A stretch of 64,000 nt of DNA from JACWAE01 sp963847595 (GTDB taxonomy: Bacteria > Chloroflexota > Dehalococcoidia > SZUA-161). Location of the stretch: assembly GCA_963847595.1 (NCBI GenBank), contig CAWKAJ010000001.1:186001-250000 (forward strand). Reading direction: 5' to 3'. A model generated the notes under the pieces. The model saw only the letters and a list, made by a program, of their open reading frames with translations, did not search any database and was not told the origin of the DNA. A program made the position numbers and the translations under genes. Positions 34,200 to 42,105 of this stretch are shown here, one piece after another (the stretch's first letter is position 1; every line of letters begins with the position of its first letter).

Positions 34200-35663
34200 A
34201 TGAGCGATTCGGTGCGGGTACGCTATGCGCCCAGTCCCACAGGTTTGCCCCATGTCGGTAACATAAGAACCGCCCTGTTTAACTGGCTCTTCGCCAGGCA
34301 CAGCGGCGGCAGCTTCATTGTGCGCATCGAGGACACCGATGTCAACCGCAAGGTTGAGGGCGCTGTCGAAGCTATCCTTGACGGCCTGCGCTGGTTAGGA
34401 ATAGATTGGGACGAAGGCCCGGAGGTGGGCGGTGACTATGGTCCCTATTTTCAATCGCAGCGGCTGGACATCTACCAGAAGGCTGCGCAGCTCCTGGTAA
34501 CAGAAGGACACGCCTACCCCTGCTATTGCTCCTCGCAAAGGCTTGAACAGATGAGAGCGGAGCAGGCACGCAGAAAGCAGCCACCCGGATATGACCGCCG
34601 CTGCCGCGACCTGAGCCAGGAGGAGCGAGCTAAATACAAGGCACAAGGCATCGTCCCGGTAATCAGATTCAAGATACCTCTCGAAGGTCAGACCAGGTTT
34701 AACGACCTGATTAAGGGAGAGGTAGTTTTCGACAACAGCACTCTGGACGACTTTGTGCTCCTGAAGTCGGATGGCTATCCCACCTATCATCTCGCTAATG
34801 TGACTGACGATCACTTAATGAAGATAACGCATGTCCTTAGAGCCGATGAGTGGCTGTCGAGCACACCGCGCCACATGCTGCTCTACAATGCCCTGGGTTA
34901 CCAGCCGCCCCTGTTCGCACACCTGCCCATGATACTGGGAACCGACCGCAGCAAGTTGAGCAAGAGGCACGGTGCCACCGCGATCACCGAATACCGCGAC
35001 CTGGGATACCTGCCGCAGGCGATGATGAACTTCCTGGCCCTGCTCGGGTGGGCGCTCGACGACCGCACCGAGCTCTTCACCAGAGAGGAACTGATAAGCC
35101 ATTTCTCCATCGAGCGCATCAGCAAGACCAGCGCCATCTTCAATCTCGATAAGCTCAGATGGATGAGCGGGGTCTACATACGAAAATTGAGCACCGATGA
35201 GCTGACAGACCTGCTAATGCCATTTCTGGATAGAGACCTGCCTCAATCGGTGAAGCGTCCGCTTTCCCGGGAATATGTGAAGCAACTCGCGCCTCTTATT
35301 CAGGAGCGCTTGACCGCCCTCGGGGAAGCAGCGGCGCTTTATGATTTCTTCTTCGTCGATAAGCTCGCTTATAACGTTGACCTGCTTCTGGGCAAGAAGC
35401 TGACCAGAGAAGATGCGGCGAGAGGGCTTGAAGCCGCTTTAGAGCGGCTTCAAGCCCCGAACTTCGACGCCCCATCGCTAGAGGGCGCGCTGCGTCCCCT
35501 CGCCACTGAGCTGGGATTCAAGACTGGCGATTTCTTCGGCCTGCTGCGGGTAGCAGTCACCGGGCGCACTGCTGCTCCGCCACTATTCCAGACCATGGCA
35601 TCATTGGGCAAAGAGAGGTGCCTTAAACGCATCGAAGCCGCACTCAGCGAACTGCGGAAGTGA
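34200..35663 (+). CDS. gltX: Glutamyl-tRNA synthetase
   Basis: Class I aminoacyl-tRNA synthetase of 487 residues. The HIGH signature is PTGLPHVGNIRTALFNWLFA. The KMSKS equivalent is KLSKRHGATAI. Between them are the zinc/acceptor-binding segment HAYPCYCSSQRLEQ and HVLRADEWLSSTPRH. Whether it also charges tRNA-Gln cannot be seen; a tRNA-Gln gene lies at 36987 and no GatCAB or GlnRS is in the window. Confidence 0.95.
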   Translation: MSDSVRVRYAPSPTGLPHVGNIRTALFNWLFARHSGGSFIVRIEDTDVNRKVEGAVEAILDGLRWLGIDWDEGPEVGGDYGPYFQSQRLDIYQKAAQLLVTEGHAYPCYCSSQRLEQMRAEQARRKQPPGYDRRCRDLSQEERAKYKAQGIVPVIRFKIPLEGQTRFNDLIKGEVVFDNSTLDDFVLLKSDGYPTYHLANVTDDHLMKITHVLRADEWLSSTPRHMLLYNALGYQPPLFAHLPMILGTDRSKLSKRHGATAITEYRDLGYLPQAMMNFLALLGWALDDRTELFTREELISHFSIERISKTSAIFNLDKLRWMSGVYIRKLSTDELTDLLMPFLDRDLPQSVKRPLSREYVKQLAPLIQERLTALGEAAALYDFFFVDKLAYNVDLLLGKKLTREDAARGLEAALERLQAPNFDAPSLEGALRPLATELGFKTGDFFGLLRVAVTGRTAAPPLFQTMASLGKERCLKRIEAALSELRK

Positions 35664-35669
35664 GACCCG

Positions 35670-36206
35670 ATGAAGGTGTTGATGCTATTAATAGCCGCAG
35701 CAATTCTGGTAGTAGCTGCGGCTGTGTTAGCCGCAGCCCCGCTTAAGAGTGTGACCTATTATGAGTCAGAGCCCTATGTCACAACAGAAACCTACTATGT
35801 CACCGAAACCCAGAGCGAAGAGACCCCGTTAGACTATAAGGTAATTGGCACCAAAATCTCCAACTGGTACTGGAGAATCTCCTCGGATTGCTCCGTCACC
35901 ATCAAAAATATCGATTCAGAGAGCGGGTACTTCCGTGTAGCTTTCGATATGGTGACTATAACCACTCCCGAAGCTCCCAGCAAGACGGTCACCAAAGCCG
36001 CCTGGCAACTTCTCGCCCCGGGAGAGCAAGAGACCGTCACCGTGCGGCACGAGGGAGACTACATAGGAAATCTCACCTACGCGATTACGCCGCCGACAAA
36101 GGAAGTCACAACATCCCAGCAAGTGCCGAAAACGAGGGAAGTGACAAACTACAGAGAAGTGGAGAAAACCAAGAAGGAAGCTCTTCTGGAGTATTGGACG
36201 AGATGA
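35670..36206 (+). CDS. Exported or membrane-anchored protein (178 aa)
   Basis: A hydrophobic N-terminal segment (MKVLMLLIAAAILVVAAAVL) serves as a signal peptide or anchor. The mature part is Thr/Tyr/Glu-rich with a predicted beta-sandwich middle (GYFRVAFDMVTITTPEAPSK) and a charged tail. No family is recognised. It starts 6 bp after gltX and overlaps the lipoprotein gene by ATGA, so the two exported proteins are co-expressed and may act together. Confidence 0.65.
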   Translation: MKVLMLLIAAAILVVAAAVLAAAPLKSVTYYESEPYVTTETYYVTETQSEETPLDYKVIGTKISNWYWRISSDCSVTIKNIDSESGYFRVAFDMVTITTPEAPSKTVTKAAWQLLAPGEQETVTVRHEGDYIGNLTYAITPPTKEVTTSQQVPKTREVTNYREVEKTKKEALLEYWTR

Positions 36207-36730
36207 GCAAGTCAACCGCTCTGCTAACCCTGTTGTTGGTGCTTGCGCTCACGGTTACCATTTTTGGTTGCAGCGCTGAGAAGGAGACGCCCATAGCCAG
36301 TCCGACCCCAACACTCACACCGACCCCCATACCTACCCCGACACCCACGCCTGAGCCTGTGACCAAAGTATTCAATATCACCCGCACGCTCTCAGGACTC
36401 AACATCACCCTCGTCATGGCCACCTGGGTTGCTGATGAAGTCGAGGTGCAGTGGAGAATAGATAATCCCACCGCTCAAAGCTTCGAGGCCAGCCGCCTCT
36501 ACAGTATCTTTCAACCAGGTGCCTATGCCACAGACCAGGCCGGCAGGGAAGCAGAATACTTCATACCGCCACCCATCATCAAAGACCTTGAAGCTGGCAA
36601 GTCGCTGGTCTACAAAACCAAGCTGCTCTTCTATCCCGAATCCACACGCATCACAATCCGCCTCCCCGACGTCTGGGCAGAGGGCGGCAACTTTGTCGAT
36701 GTCAGCGTAGAATTCAGCTTCCCCCGCTAG
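36203..36730 (+). CDS. Lipoprotein with Thr/Pro linker (175 aa)
   Basis: The signal peptide ends at the lipobox IFGC, followed by a Pro/Thr linker and a beta-sandwich-like domain (VTKVFNITRTLSGLNITLVM, YIPP-like loop, ITIRLPDVWAEGGNFVDVSV). The domain recalls DUF4352-type extracellular immunoglobulin folds, but the link is weak. ATG 36203 overlaps the preceding stop. Confidence 0.7.
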   Translation: MSKSTALLTLLLVLALTVTIFGCSAEKETPIASPTPTLTPTPIPTPTPTPEPVTKVFNITRTLSGLNITLVMATWVADEVEVQWRIDNPTAQSFEASRLYSIFQPGAYATDQAGREAEYFIPPPIIKDLEAGKSLVYKTKLLFYPESTRITIRLPDVWAEGGNFVDVSVEFSFPR

Positions 36731-36737
36731 ATATAGA

Positions 36738-36889
36738 AAGGTCGTTTAGCAACTAGGTGTAGTCCAGAGGGGCAAAGCCCCTCTGGTGGGGGTCTGGGGG
36801 CATCCCTGTAGGGGCACAGTGCACTGTGCCCCAAGAGTCCCCCAAGACTGGGGGATTTAGGGGGTTGAAAAGTGTTGCTAAACACTCTC
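36738..36889. mobile_element. MITE-like element, copy 4
   Basis: About 152 bp. The left end is AAGGTCGTTTAGCAACTAGG and the right end is GTGTTGCTAAACACTCTC; GTTTAGCAAC is a perfect inverted pair. A 9-bp direct repeat TATAGAAAG lies at 36732-36740 and 36891-36899. A perfect 22-bp palindrome (36811-36832) is inserted in the middle, as in copy 5. Confidence 0.85.
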
Positions 36890-36901
36890 CTATAGAAAGC
36901 G

Positions 36902-36930
36902 TTGACAAGGTTTCACAAGTCCTCTACACT
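36902..36930 (+). promoter_or_regulatory. Promoter of tRNA-Gln and tRNA-Glu
   Basis: TTGACA (36902-36907), a 17-bp spacer and TACACT (36925-36930). A perfect 9-bp hairpin, TGAGATATC (36951-36959) and GATATCTCA (36966-36974), lies in the leader. Confidence 0.6.
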
Positions 36931-36986
36931 ATAAACGTAAAGCTGAGTATTGAGATATCGCAGTAGATATCTCAGCTCAGGTTCGT

Positions 36987-37057
36987 TGGGGATTAGTCTA
37001 GCGGTAGGACAGCGGACTCTGGATCCGTTGGCCCAGGTTCGAATCCTGGATCCCCAG
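36987..37057 (+). tRNA. tRNA-Gln (anticodon CTG)
   Basis: The acceptor TGGGGAT pairs with ATCCCCA. The anticodon loop CTCTGGA gives CTG (codon CAG). The T-arm CCAGG-TTCGAAT-CCTGG is intact. CCA is not encoded. A second tRNA follows 20 bp downstream. Confidence 0.93.
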
Positions 37058-37077
37058 CTTTCTAGTCTTTAGAATAC

Positions 37078-37154
37078 GGCGCATTCGTCTAGCGGCCAAG
37101 GACATCGCCCTCTCAAGGCGAAGATCAGGGGTTCGAATCCCCTATGCGCTACCA
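37078..37154 (+). tRNA. tRNA-Glu (anticodon CTC)
   Basis: GGCGCAT pairs with ATGCGCT. The anticodon loop CTCTCAA gives CTC (codon GAG). The T-arm AGGGG-TTCGAAT-CCCCT is intact and CCA is encoded (37152-37154). Its last 15 bases are repeated at 39636-39650, which marks it as an integration site. Confidence 0.95.
37140..37154 (+). repeat. attL-like repeat in the tRNA-Glu 3' end
   Basis: CCCTATGCGCTACCA, the 3' end of tRNA-Glu including CCA, is identical to 39636-39650. This is the expected footprint of a tyrosine-recombinase element inserted at a tRNA. Confidence 0.85.
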
Positions 37155-37402
37155 ATATCCACCTAACCCCACTTTTTGAAGCTAAAATGGCACTCCATGA
37201 CGTAGATGTTGGGGGAAATGCTAACCCTTTTGCTAACCCGAATAGCTAGCACGACTTCTTAACACAGGATAGATCGCCTTCGGGTCGCTCCACAATGGGG
37301 ACTCTACCAGCATATTGATATAAATGGAGGATTTTGCTAGCTCCGAAAAGACTTGTATATTGAGCGATGGGTAACGGGCCCGCTGCAATAAGTCTTTAGA
37401 CT

Positions 37403-37620
37403 TTACCTTAACCTTTTGGGCCTTCCGTCGGGCCTGTCGTTGGCTTGCTCCTTTCTCTTCAAGAACCAGTACATCGCCTGCCATACGACTATCATCGCGA
37501 TGATGGGGCCAATAATCACCCCTGTCTTGGTCCTGGCCGCCAGAGTTGGTGTAGGCGTGGGCGTTGGTGTGGGGCTGACTGTTATATAGACCGTCTTAGT
37601 ACATGATATTACAGAAAATG
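37403..37620 (-). pseudogene. C-terminal remnant of an anchored surface protein
   Basis: Read on the minus strand, an open frame with no start codon encodes a Pro/Thr repeat (PTPTPTPTPTLAARTKTG), one transmembrane helix (VIIGPIIAMIVVWQAMYWFL), a basic tail (KRKEQANDRPDGRPKRLR) and a stop at 37403-37405. The frame is closed upstream by a TAG. The anchor layout is that of a real exported protein, so this is a truncated gene end. Confidence 0.6.
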
Positions 37621-37664
37621 GCTAAAGCCAAAAAAGGAACATCAGTTACTGGGGGAAAGTTCAG

Positions 37665-38966
37665 TTATGACCCACTGCTGCGATATTGTCTACCTAACAT
37701 TCGCTCGAAGACCTCGGCCCTATCTCTAAGTGCGGATTCCACTGTGTAGCTCCTGGCAGTATCTACTCCATTACGAATTATATGGCTCCACAACTTCCTG
37801 TCAATATACAGCTTCTTGGCTGCAACTGTAATTTGGGTTGGGTCCCCCGGTGTCACCAGAAGCGCATTGATGCCTTCTGAGACAACGCCCGTGATTGCTT
37901 CAATATTGGAAGCTATAACAGCTGTGCCATTTGCTAGCGCGTCAAATAGAATCCTTGGCAATTCCCCAGTTAGATTTGGGATGAGGATACAATCATGTGC
38001 TCGAAGGCATGCATAGAATGGATCACCGTAAGGAACCACTCCTTTGAAATGGACGGCGTCTGACAATCCATATAATTCAACCATATCCTCTAGGGGTTTT
38101 CGCATGGGCCCTTCACCATATATATCCAGACTCGTTGGAATTTCCATTTCCTTTATGAGAGTTCGGGCAGCCTCGATGGCATATTCCACCCCCTTTTGAG
38201 GAATGAGCCTTGATGCTACCATCACCTTGAGATCATTCCGCGGCATTGCGCTAATCTTTTCTTCCAACTGAGCAGCGGAAATAAGATCCTTCTCGCGTAC
38301 GCAAGACGCGTGCGTCTTGAAGATGTTTCCCCAGTTAGCATATCTCACAAAGATAGAATCACCTAAGACCACTGTCGATTGGCTCGTGCGGACGCAAAAA
38401 CGAACTGTGGCTGCGTAGATATACTTCGCAAATTTGAGAGGTACGGCTCTTGCCTTTGAACTAGCTTTGATCTTTAGTTCTAGGATGCCTTCCCCATCAG
38501 ATTCAATTATGAATACTCTTCTTTTCCTTCTCAAATAGCCAATGATGTTTGCCATGATACCTACAGCAGGATACAAGATTGGATTGGATGACACGACATC
38601 ACATTTTCCTATTTGCTTCCATAGTCTCAGAGTAATCACAGGGAGCTGCTTGCCAAATGCTACGCGCTGTCCTAAGCGAGCGACTAGCCCAGTATGTACA
38701 GAAGAAACTGTGTTACTCCAATTGTATAATGTGCAGAAAGAGATTCTACTGCCTTTGCCAAAAACGAAAGGGTACTTATCCAGCGAATAGCTGAAGTCCC
38801 GCGGGGCCAAAATTGTAGTGCCGTCAAATAGCTCACCGGGGGATGATGGTTCTATAACCCAGCCCCAAAGCGTCTCCACCGCAAAGCATCCATCGCACGT
38901 TATGGCAAAAGGAACGTCGGTGACTATGAGCAATCTGTACTTTGCGTGTTCTAATGTCTCAGCCAT
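37665..38966 (-). CDS. Glycosyltransferase (GT4-like)
   Basis: A 433-residue GT-B protein. The C-terminal half has MVASRLIPQKGVEYAIEAAR, LDIYGEGPMRKPLEDMV, VHFKGVVPYGDPFYACLRAH and IPNLTGELPRILFDALANGT; the last is a variant of the usual E-x7-E donor-sugar motif. The N-terminal half is divergent. ATG 38966 is chosen, since the 16 codons before it are weakly supported. It is the only intact gene inside the decayed tRNA-Glu element. A role in surface polysaccharide is an inference. Confidence 0.8.
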   Translation of the reverse strand: MAETLEHAKYRLLIVTDVPFAITCDGCFAVETLWGWVIEPSSPGELFDGTTILAPRDFSYSLDKYPFVFGKGSRISFCTLYNWSNTVSSVHTGLVARLGQRVAFGKQLPVITLRLWKQIGKCDVVSSNPILYPAVGIMANIIGYLRRKRRVFIIESDGEGILELKIKASSKARAVPLKFAKYIYAATVRFCVRTSQSTVVLGDSIFVRYANWGNIFKTHASCVREKDLISAAQLEEKISAMPRNDLKVMVASRLIPQKGVEYAIEAARTLIKEMEIPTSLDIYGEGPMRKPLEDMVELYGLSDAVHFKGVVPYGDPFYACLRAHDCILIPNLTGELPRILFDALANGTAVIASNIEAITGVVSEGINALLVTPGDPTQITVAAKKLYIDRKLWSHIIRNGVDTARSYTVESALRDRAEVFERMLGRQYRSSGS

Positions 38967-39160
38967 TTTCTTATCTCTTTGCCTCCATTGACCTGCCCCC
39001 GTAGATGTTACCACTCAAGGAGACTTCTTTTCTATCAGACCGGAATAATGGTTCATTTACTTCTGATCATTAGTATCCTCAGTCTTTCTGTGACTGACAA
39101 CCCCACGTGTTCAACACCGACCATCTTCCACACTCCCGTACCTACCTGCGGGTGCAATCT

Positions 39161-39373
39161 TCAAAATGGTACACTACCAAGAACTGGAACAGCTCGTTTT
39201 GCAGGTTCACTCTTTTGCTGGGGAAACAAACCCTCGTCAAACCGAGCTGCCGCCTCTTTTAGTCCTGGGGCTACGTGGCTATAGGTATCAAGGGTAATCT
39301 AGATACTTGAGTGGCCTAGGCGCTCCTGAACTATCTTGGGATGTATGTCTTGCTATAACATCACAATTGAATT
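39161..39373 (-). pseudogene. Tyrosine recombinase (phage integrase), C-terminal remnant
   Basis: The minus-strand frame reads QDIHPKIVQERLGHSSI, then an in-frame TAG (39299-39301), then ITLDTYSHVAPGLKEAAARF and a C-terminal tail ending at TGA (39161-39163). RLGHSS is the conserved LGH box and DTYSH carries the catalytic tyrosine. A second in-frame TAG lies at 39353-39355, and the rest of the gene is missing. It is dead by two nonsense changes and truncation. It lies 260 bp from the downstream att repeat. Confidence 0.85.
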
Positions 39374-39374
39374 A

Positions 39375-39415
39375 GTATACGTATCGCTTTAGAATATCGC
39401 AAGTGGAATAATTTC
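39375..39415. repeat. 41-bp dispersed repeat, copy B
   Basis: 34 of 41 positions match 23489-23529, including GTATAC, TAGAATATCGCAAG and ATAATTTC. It adjoins the broken end of the integrase remnant. Confidence 0.55.
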
Positions 39416-39635
39416 GAGCTAGGACAGCCAGGAGATGACTATTATTCTATTATTAACGACAGGATGTTGCATATATTCTGAGGGACACATAGTTGCTAAC
39501 ATTTTGCTAAACGCACTAGGCCACACAGGACATCACAAAATGGTATAATATGTTCAGGACTACTTTTTTAGTGGCTGACACAACAGTTCCAAATTGAAAG
39601 CAAAATTACCATTGGGGACGTGTAGGGGCATCTTA

Positions 39636-39650
39636 CCCTATGCGCTACCA
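39636..39650 (+). repeat. attR-like repeat of the tRNA-Glu 3' end
   Basis: CCCTATGCGCTACCA is identical to 37140-37154. The bases on either side differ, so the match is limited to the crossover core. Confidence 0.85.
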
Positions 39651-39672
39651 TAAATCTAAAGAAGGTGGTTAT

Positions 39673-39978
39673 ATGGGTGACATACTGGATGAGGCAGCCG
39701 CTGTGGTGCAATGCAAGGAGTGCCCCTGGTATAAGTCCTGCGTGATGCCTATGAGAATCACCATGGAGGACATTAAGAGGCAGTTGCCAGACTCTTCCTT
39801 CGCCTCTGAGGATACTACCATGTCCCGGTACTTTGCGGAACTCGCCTCGGCGACACAGAACTTCCTCCTCGAGAGCTGCCCCATTTTCATCGAAAGGCTC
39901 AGGGCCAGCCCCAAGCTGGCCGAGCGCATCAAAAAGATGATGCAGAGTTGGGGAACAGAAGATAAATCCGGCTCGTAA
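39673..39978 (+). CDS. Hypothetical Cys-containing protein (101 aa)
   Basis: Starts MGDILDEAAAVVQCKECPWY, with GAAGGTGG upstream. Cysteines are at VQCKECPWYKSC and ESCPIF, a possible metal or Fe-S ligand set (C-x2-C-x5-C plus one). The rest is helical (RYFAELASATQNFLLESC). No family is recognised. It is the first gene outside the tRNA-Glu element and precedes the ABC transporter genes by 120 bp. Confidence 0.65.
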   Translation: MGDILDEAAAVVQCKECPWYKSCVMPMRITMEDIKRQLPDSSFASEDTTMSRYFAELASATQNFLLESCPIFIERLRASPKLAERIKKMMQSWGTEDKSGS

Positions 39979-40059
39979 GCTCAAGGCTATCCGCCTCCCG
40001 ATTGCGCTGCTGTCTTCCCCATGCAGACTTGAGAACACTCAATAATTTCTGCTACGTTG

Positions 40060-40068
40060 TGATATAAT
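40060..40068 (+). promoter_or_regulatory. Extended -10 promoter of the ABC transporter genes
   Basis: TGATATAAT is an extended -10 (TGnTATAAT) 30 bp before the ATP-binding-protein gene. No good -35 is seen. Confidence 0.5.
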
Positions 40069-40098
40069 CTGTCCCAGCGTCCGAAAGCTGAGAAACTC

Positions 40099-40779
40099 AT
40101 GATAGAACTGCGAGACGTCTGGAGGCTCTACCACATGGGCGAAGAGACAATCAACGCCCTGGCTGGCGTCACCCTGGAAATCAGCCAGGGTGAATTCGTA
40201 TCCATCGCCGGACCCTCAGGCTCAGGGAAGAGCACACTCCTCCACATCATCGGCGGGCTGGACTCCCCTACAAAGGGAAACATCGTTGTCGATGGGCAGG
40301 ACCTGAGCAAAGCCAGCGACAGCGAGCTTTCCTCCTATCGAAATAAGAAGGTGGGCTTCGTTTTTCAAACTTTCAATCTGCAACCTACATACAATGCACT
40401 GGAAAATGTGGCTCTGCCTCTGGTCTTCGCCAAAGTGCCTTTGGGGAAACGCAACCAGATAGCAAAAGAAGCTCTGGACACAGTGGGGCTCGGCGACCGC
40501 GTTCGTCATAAGCCAAGCGAGCTTTCAGGCGGAGAAAGGCAGCGAGTCGGCATCGCCAGGGCTCTGGTAAACAATCCCAGGATATTGCTCGCCGATGAGC
40601 CTACGGGTAACCTCGACAGCAAGGCGAGAGAACGAATAATGGAGTTTTTGACCAGGTTGAATAAGGAACGGGGCTTAACCTTGGTGCTGGTGACCCATGA
40701 TCTGGAAAGCGCCAGGAATGCCAACCGTATGCTTCAGATGCACGACGGCAAATTAACCGAATCGGTTGATAAAAGGTAG
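40099..40779 (+). CDS. ABC transporter ATP-binding protein (MacB/LolD type)
   Basis: A 226-residue ATPase: Walker A IAGPSGSGKSTLLHIIGGLD, Q-loop VFQTFNLQPTYNALENV, signature ELSGGERQRVGIARALV, Walker B ILLADEPTGNLDSKA, and H-loop VTHDLESA. The type fits the mechanotransmission ABC systems (MacB, LolCDE, FtsEX), and the next gene is a matching permease. The substrate is unknown. Confidence 0.93.
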   Translation: MIELRDVWRLYHMGEETINALAGVTLEISQGEFVSIAGPSGSGKSTLLHIIGGLDSPTKGNIVVDGQDLSKASDSELSSYRNKKVGFVFQTFNLQPTYNALENVALPLVFAKVPLGKRNQIAKEALDTVGLGDRVRHKPSELSGGERQRVGIARALVNNPRILLADEPTGNLDSKARERIMEFLTRLNKERGLTLVLVTHDLESARNANRMLQMHDGKLTESVDKR

Positions 40780-40783
40780 TATC

Positions 40784-42091
40784 GTGAGCTTGGTTGACCT
40801 TCTGCGCACCGCATTGTCCAACCTGCGGCGCAGAAAGCTGCGCAGTTCTCTGACTATTCTGGCTGTAGTCATCGGAGCCGGCCTGGTAACTTTGCTGGTC
40901 TCAATAGGGATCGGCGCCCAGGGATTCCTTACAGCCCAGGTCGGGTCCGTGTTGCCTTCGGACGTGGTCATGGTCGCCTCGAACCCGGACGTATTCCAGA
41001 TAGGGCTTGGAGGCCTGGGCATTGCGGGCAAGCCCCAGCAAATAGTAGGTAACCAGACTGGCGGTTTAACCCTGGAGCCGCTGACTCTTCAGCAGATTCA
41101 AGAGGTGCAAGGGCTTAAACATGTGGCACGAACCGACCCTTTCATAATACTCCAGGCAGATTCAGTGAGATTGCAGGATTCACAGGCAAAATTTCGTACC
41201 GATGTTAGCCCCCAACCAGCCTACCAGATAGAAATGGTTCCACTGGTCGCCGGAAAATACATTACCGACCAGACGCAGGGTGAATGCATCATCGCGAACC
41301 AGTACCTTGACGTTTTCGGTTTCAGTAGTCCTGAGGAGGCCCTAGGTAAAGAAGTCATAATACACGTGACGCAGGCTGCCAGCTTGATCGGGCTGCCCGC
41401 GGAGACCAAGGAATATAGCTTTACTATTGCGGGTGTGACTGAGAAAACCCTGAGCTCAACCGAGATCATAGTCTCATTGACAGATGGAGAGGATATGTCA
41501 CGGTTTTGGGCAAATACCCCCGACCTGTATACGGACAAGATACCCGCAGCCATTCTGCAGGTAAGAGTCGACGGCAGCCAGTACACTGACCAGGTAGCCC
41601 TGGAAGTCAAGGGCCTCGGGTTAGGCACGATTACATCGGCCGATGTGCTCGGCATTATTGGCACCATCTTTGGCATTGTCCAGGCGATACTCAGCGCCTT
41701 CGGGCTGATCGCACTTGGGGTAGCCTCATTGAGCATCGTAAACACCCTGATTATGTCAGTATATGAGCGAACAAGGGAGATCGGAGTAATGAAAGCGGTA
41801 GGCGCTTCAAAGGGCACTATACGAATTTTGTTTACCGCAGAGGGGGCTGCCATCGGCTTGCTCGGAGGAGCTATAGGCGTGGCTATCGCCTATGTGCTCG
41901 GGTTTGCCCTTGACCGCATTGCCCGCGCTACGTTCCTCAAAGACTTCCAGAACTTTAACATTTCCGTGTTTCCCTGGTGGCTCATCGTGGGCGTCATCGC
42001 CCTGACCACGGCCATCGCCGTTCTAGCCGCGCTTTACCCGGCACATCGCGCTGCAGGCCTCGACCCCATCGAATCTTTGAGATATGAGTAG
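40784..42091 (+). CDS. ABC transporter permease (MacB/FtsX type)
   Basis: The 435-residue protein has one N-terminal membrane helix (SSLTILAVVIGAGLVTLLVS), a large extracytoplasmic domain (about residues 45-290) and three C-terminal helices with MSVYERTREIGVMKAVGAS, the FtsX-domain hallmark. GTG 40784 has AAAGG upstream and starts the family-typical LVDLLRTALSNLRRRKLRSS; TTG 40766 overlaps the ATPase gene. It likely forms a homodimer with the ATPase to export or extract a lipid, peptide or drug. Confidence 0.9.
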   Translation: MSLVDLLRTALSNLRRRKLRSSLTILAVVIGAGLVTLLVSIGIGAQGFLTAQVGSVLPSDVVMVASNPDVFQIGLGGLGIAGKPQQIVGNQTGGLTLEPLTLQQIQEVQGLKHVARTDPFIILQADSVRLQDSQAKFRTDVSPQPAYQIEMVPLVAGKYITDQTQGECIIANQYLDVFGFSSPEEALGKEVIIHVTQAASLIGLPAETKEYSFTIAGVTEKTLSSTEIIVSLTDGEDMSRFWANTPDLYTDKIPAAILQVRVDGSQYTDQVALEVKGLGLGTITSADVLGIIGTIFGIVQAILSAFGLIALGVASLSIVNTLIMSVYERTREIGVMKAVGASKGTIRILFTAEGAAIGLLGGAIGVAIAYVLGFALDRIARATFLKDFQNFNISVFPWWLIVGVIALTTAIAVLAALYPAHRAAGLDPIESLRYE

Positions 42092-42105
42092 AGTTAGGAG
42101 GAACA

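Larger units (their letters stand above)
37140..39650. mobile_element. Decayed integrative element at tRNA-Glu
   Basis: A 2.5-kb segment bounded by 15-bp direct repeats of the tRNA-Glu 3' end. It holds a minus-strand glycosyltransferase gene, a broken tyrosine recombinase (39161-39373) and a protein-anchor remnant (37403-37620). Gene density is low and the base composition is AT-richer than nearby operons. Paired TGCTAAC motifs lie near both ends (37219/37231 and 39494/39505) and could be arm-type binding sites. Confidence 0.8.

Noticed and set aside
37233..37484. 83-aa minus-strand frame in the tRNA-Glu element
   Set aside because: It overlaps the anchor remnant in another frame. The remnant's frame gives a clear Pro/Thr linker, membrane helix and basic tail, while this frame has no recognisable pattern or RBS.
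38979..39284. 101-aa plus-strand frame at the right side of the tRNA-Glu element
   Set aside because: It is antisense to the glycosyltransferase start and to the integrase remnant, whose minus-strand reading has clear motifs.
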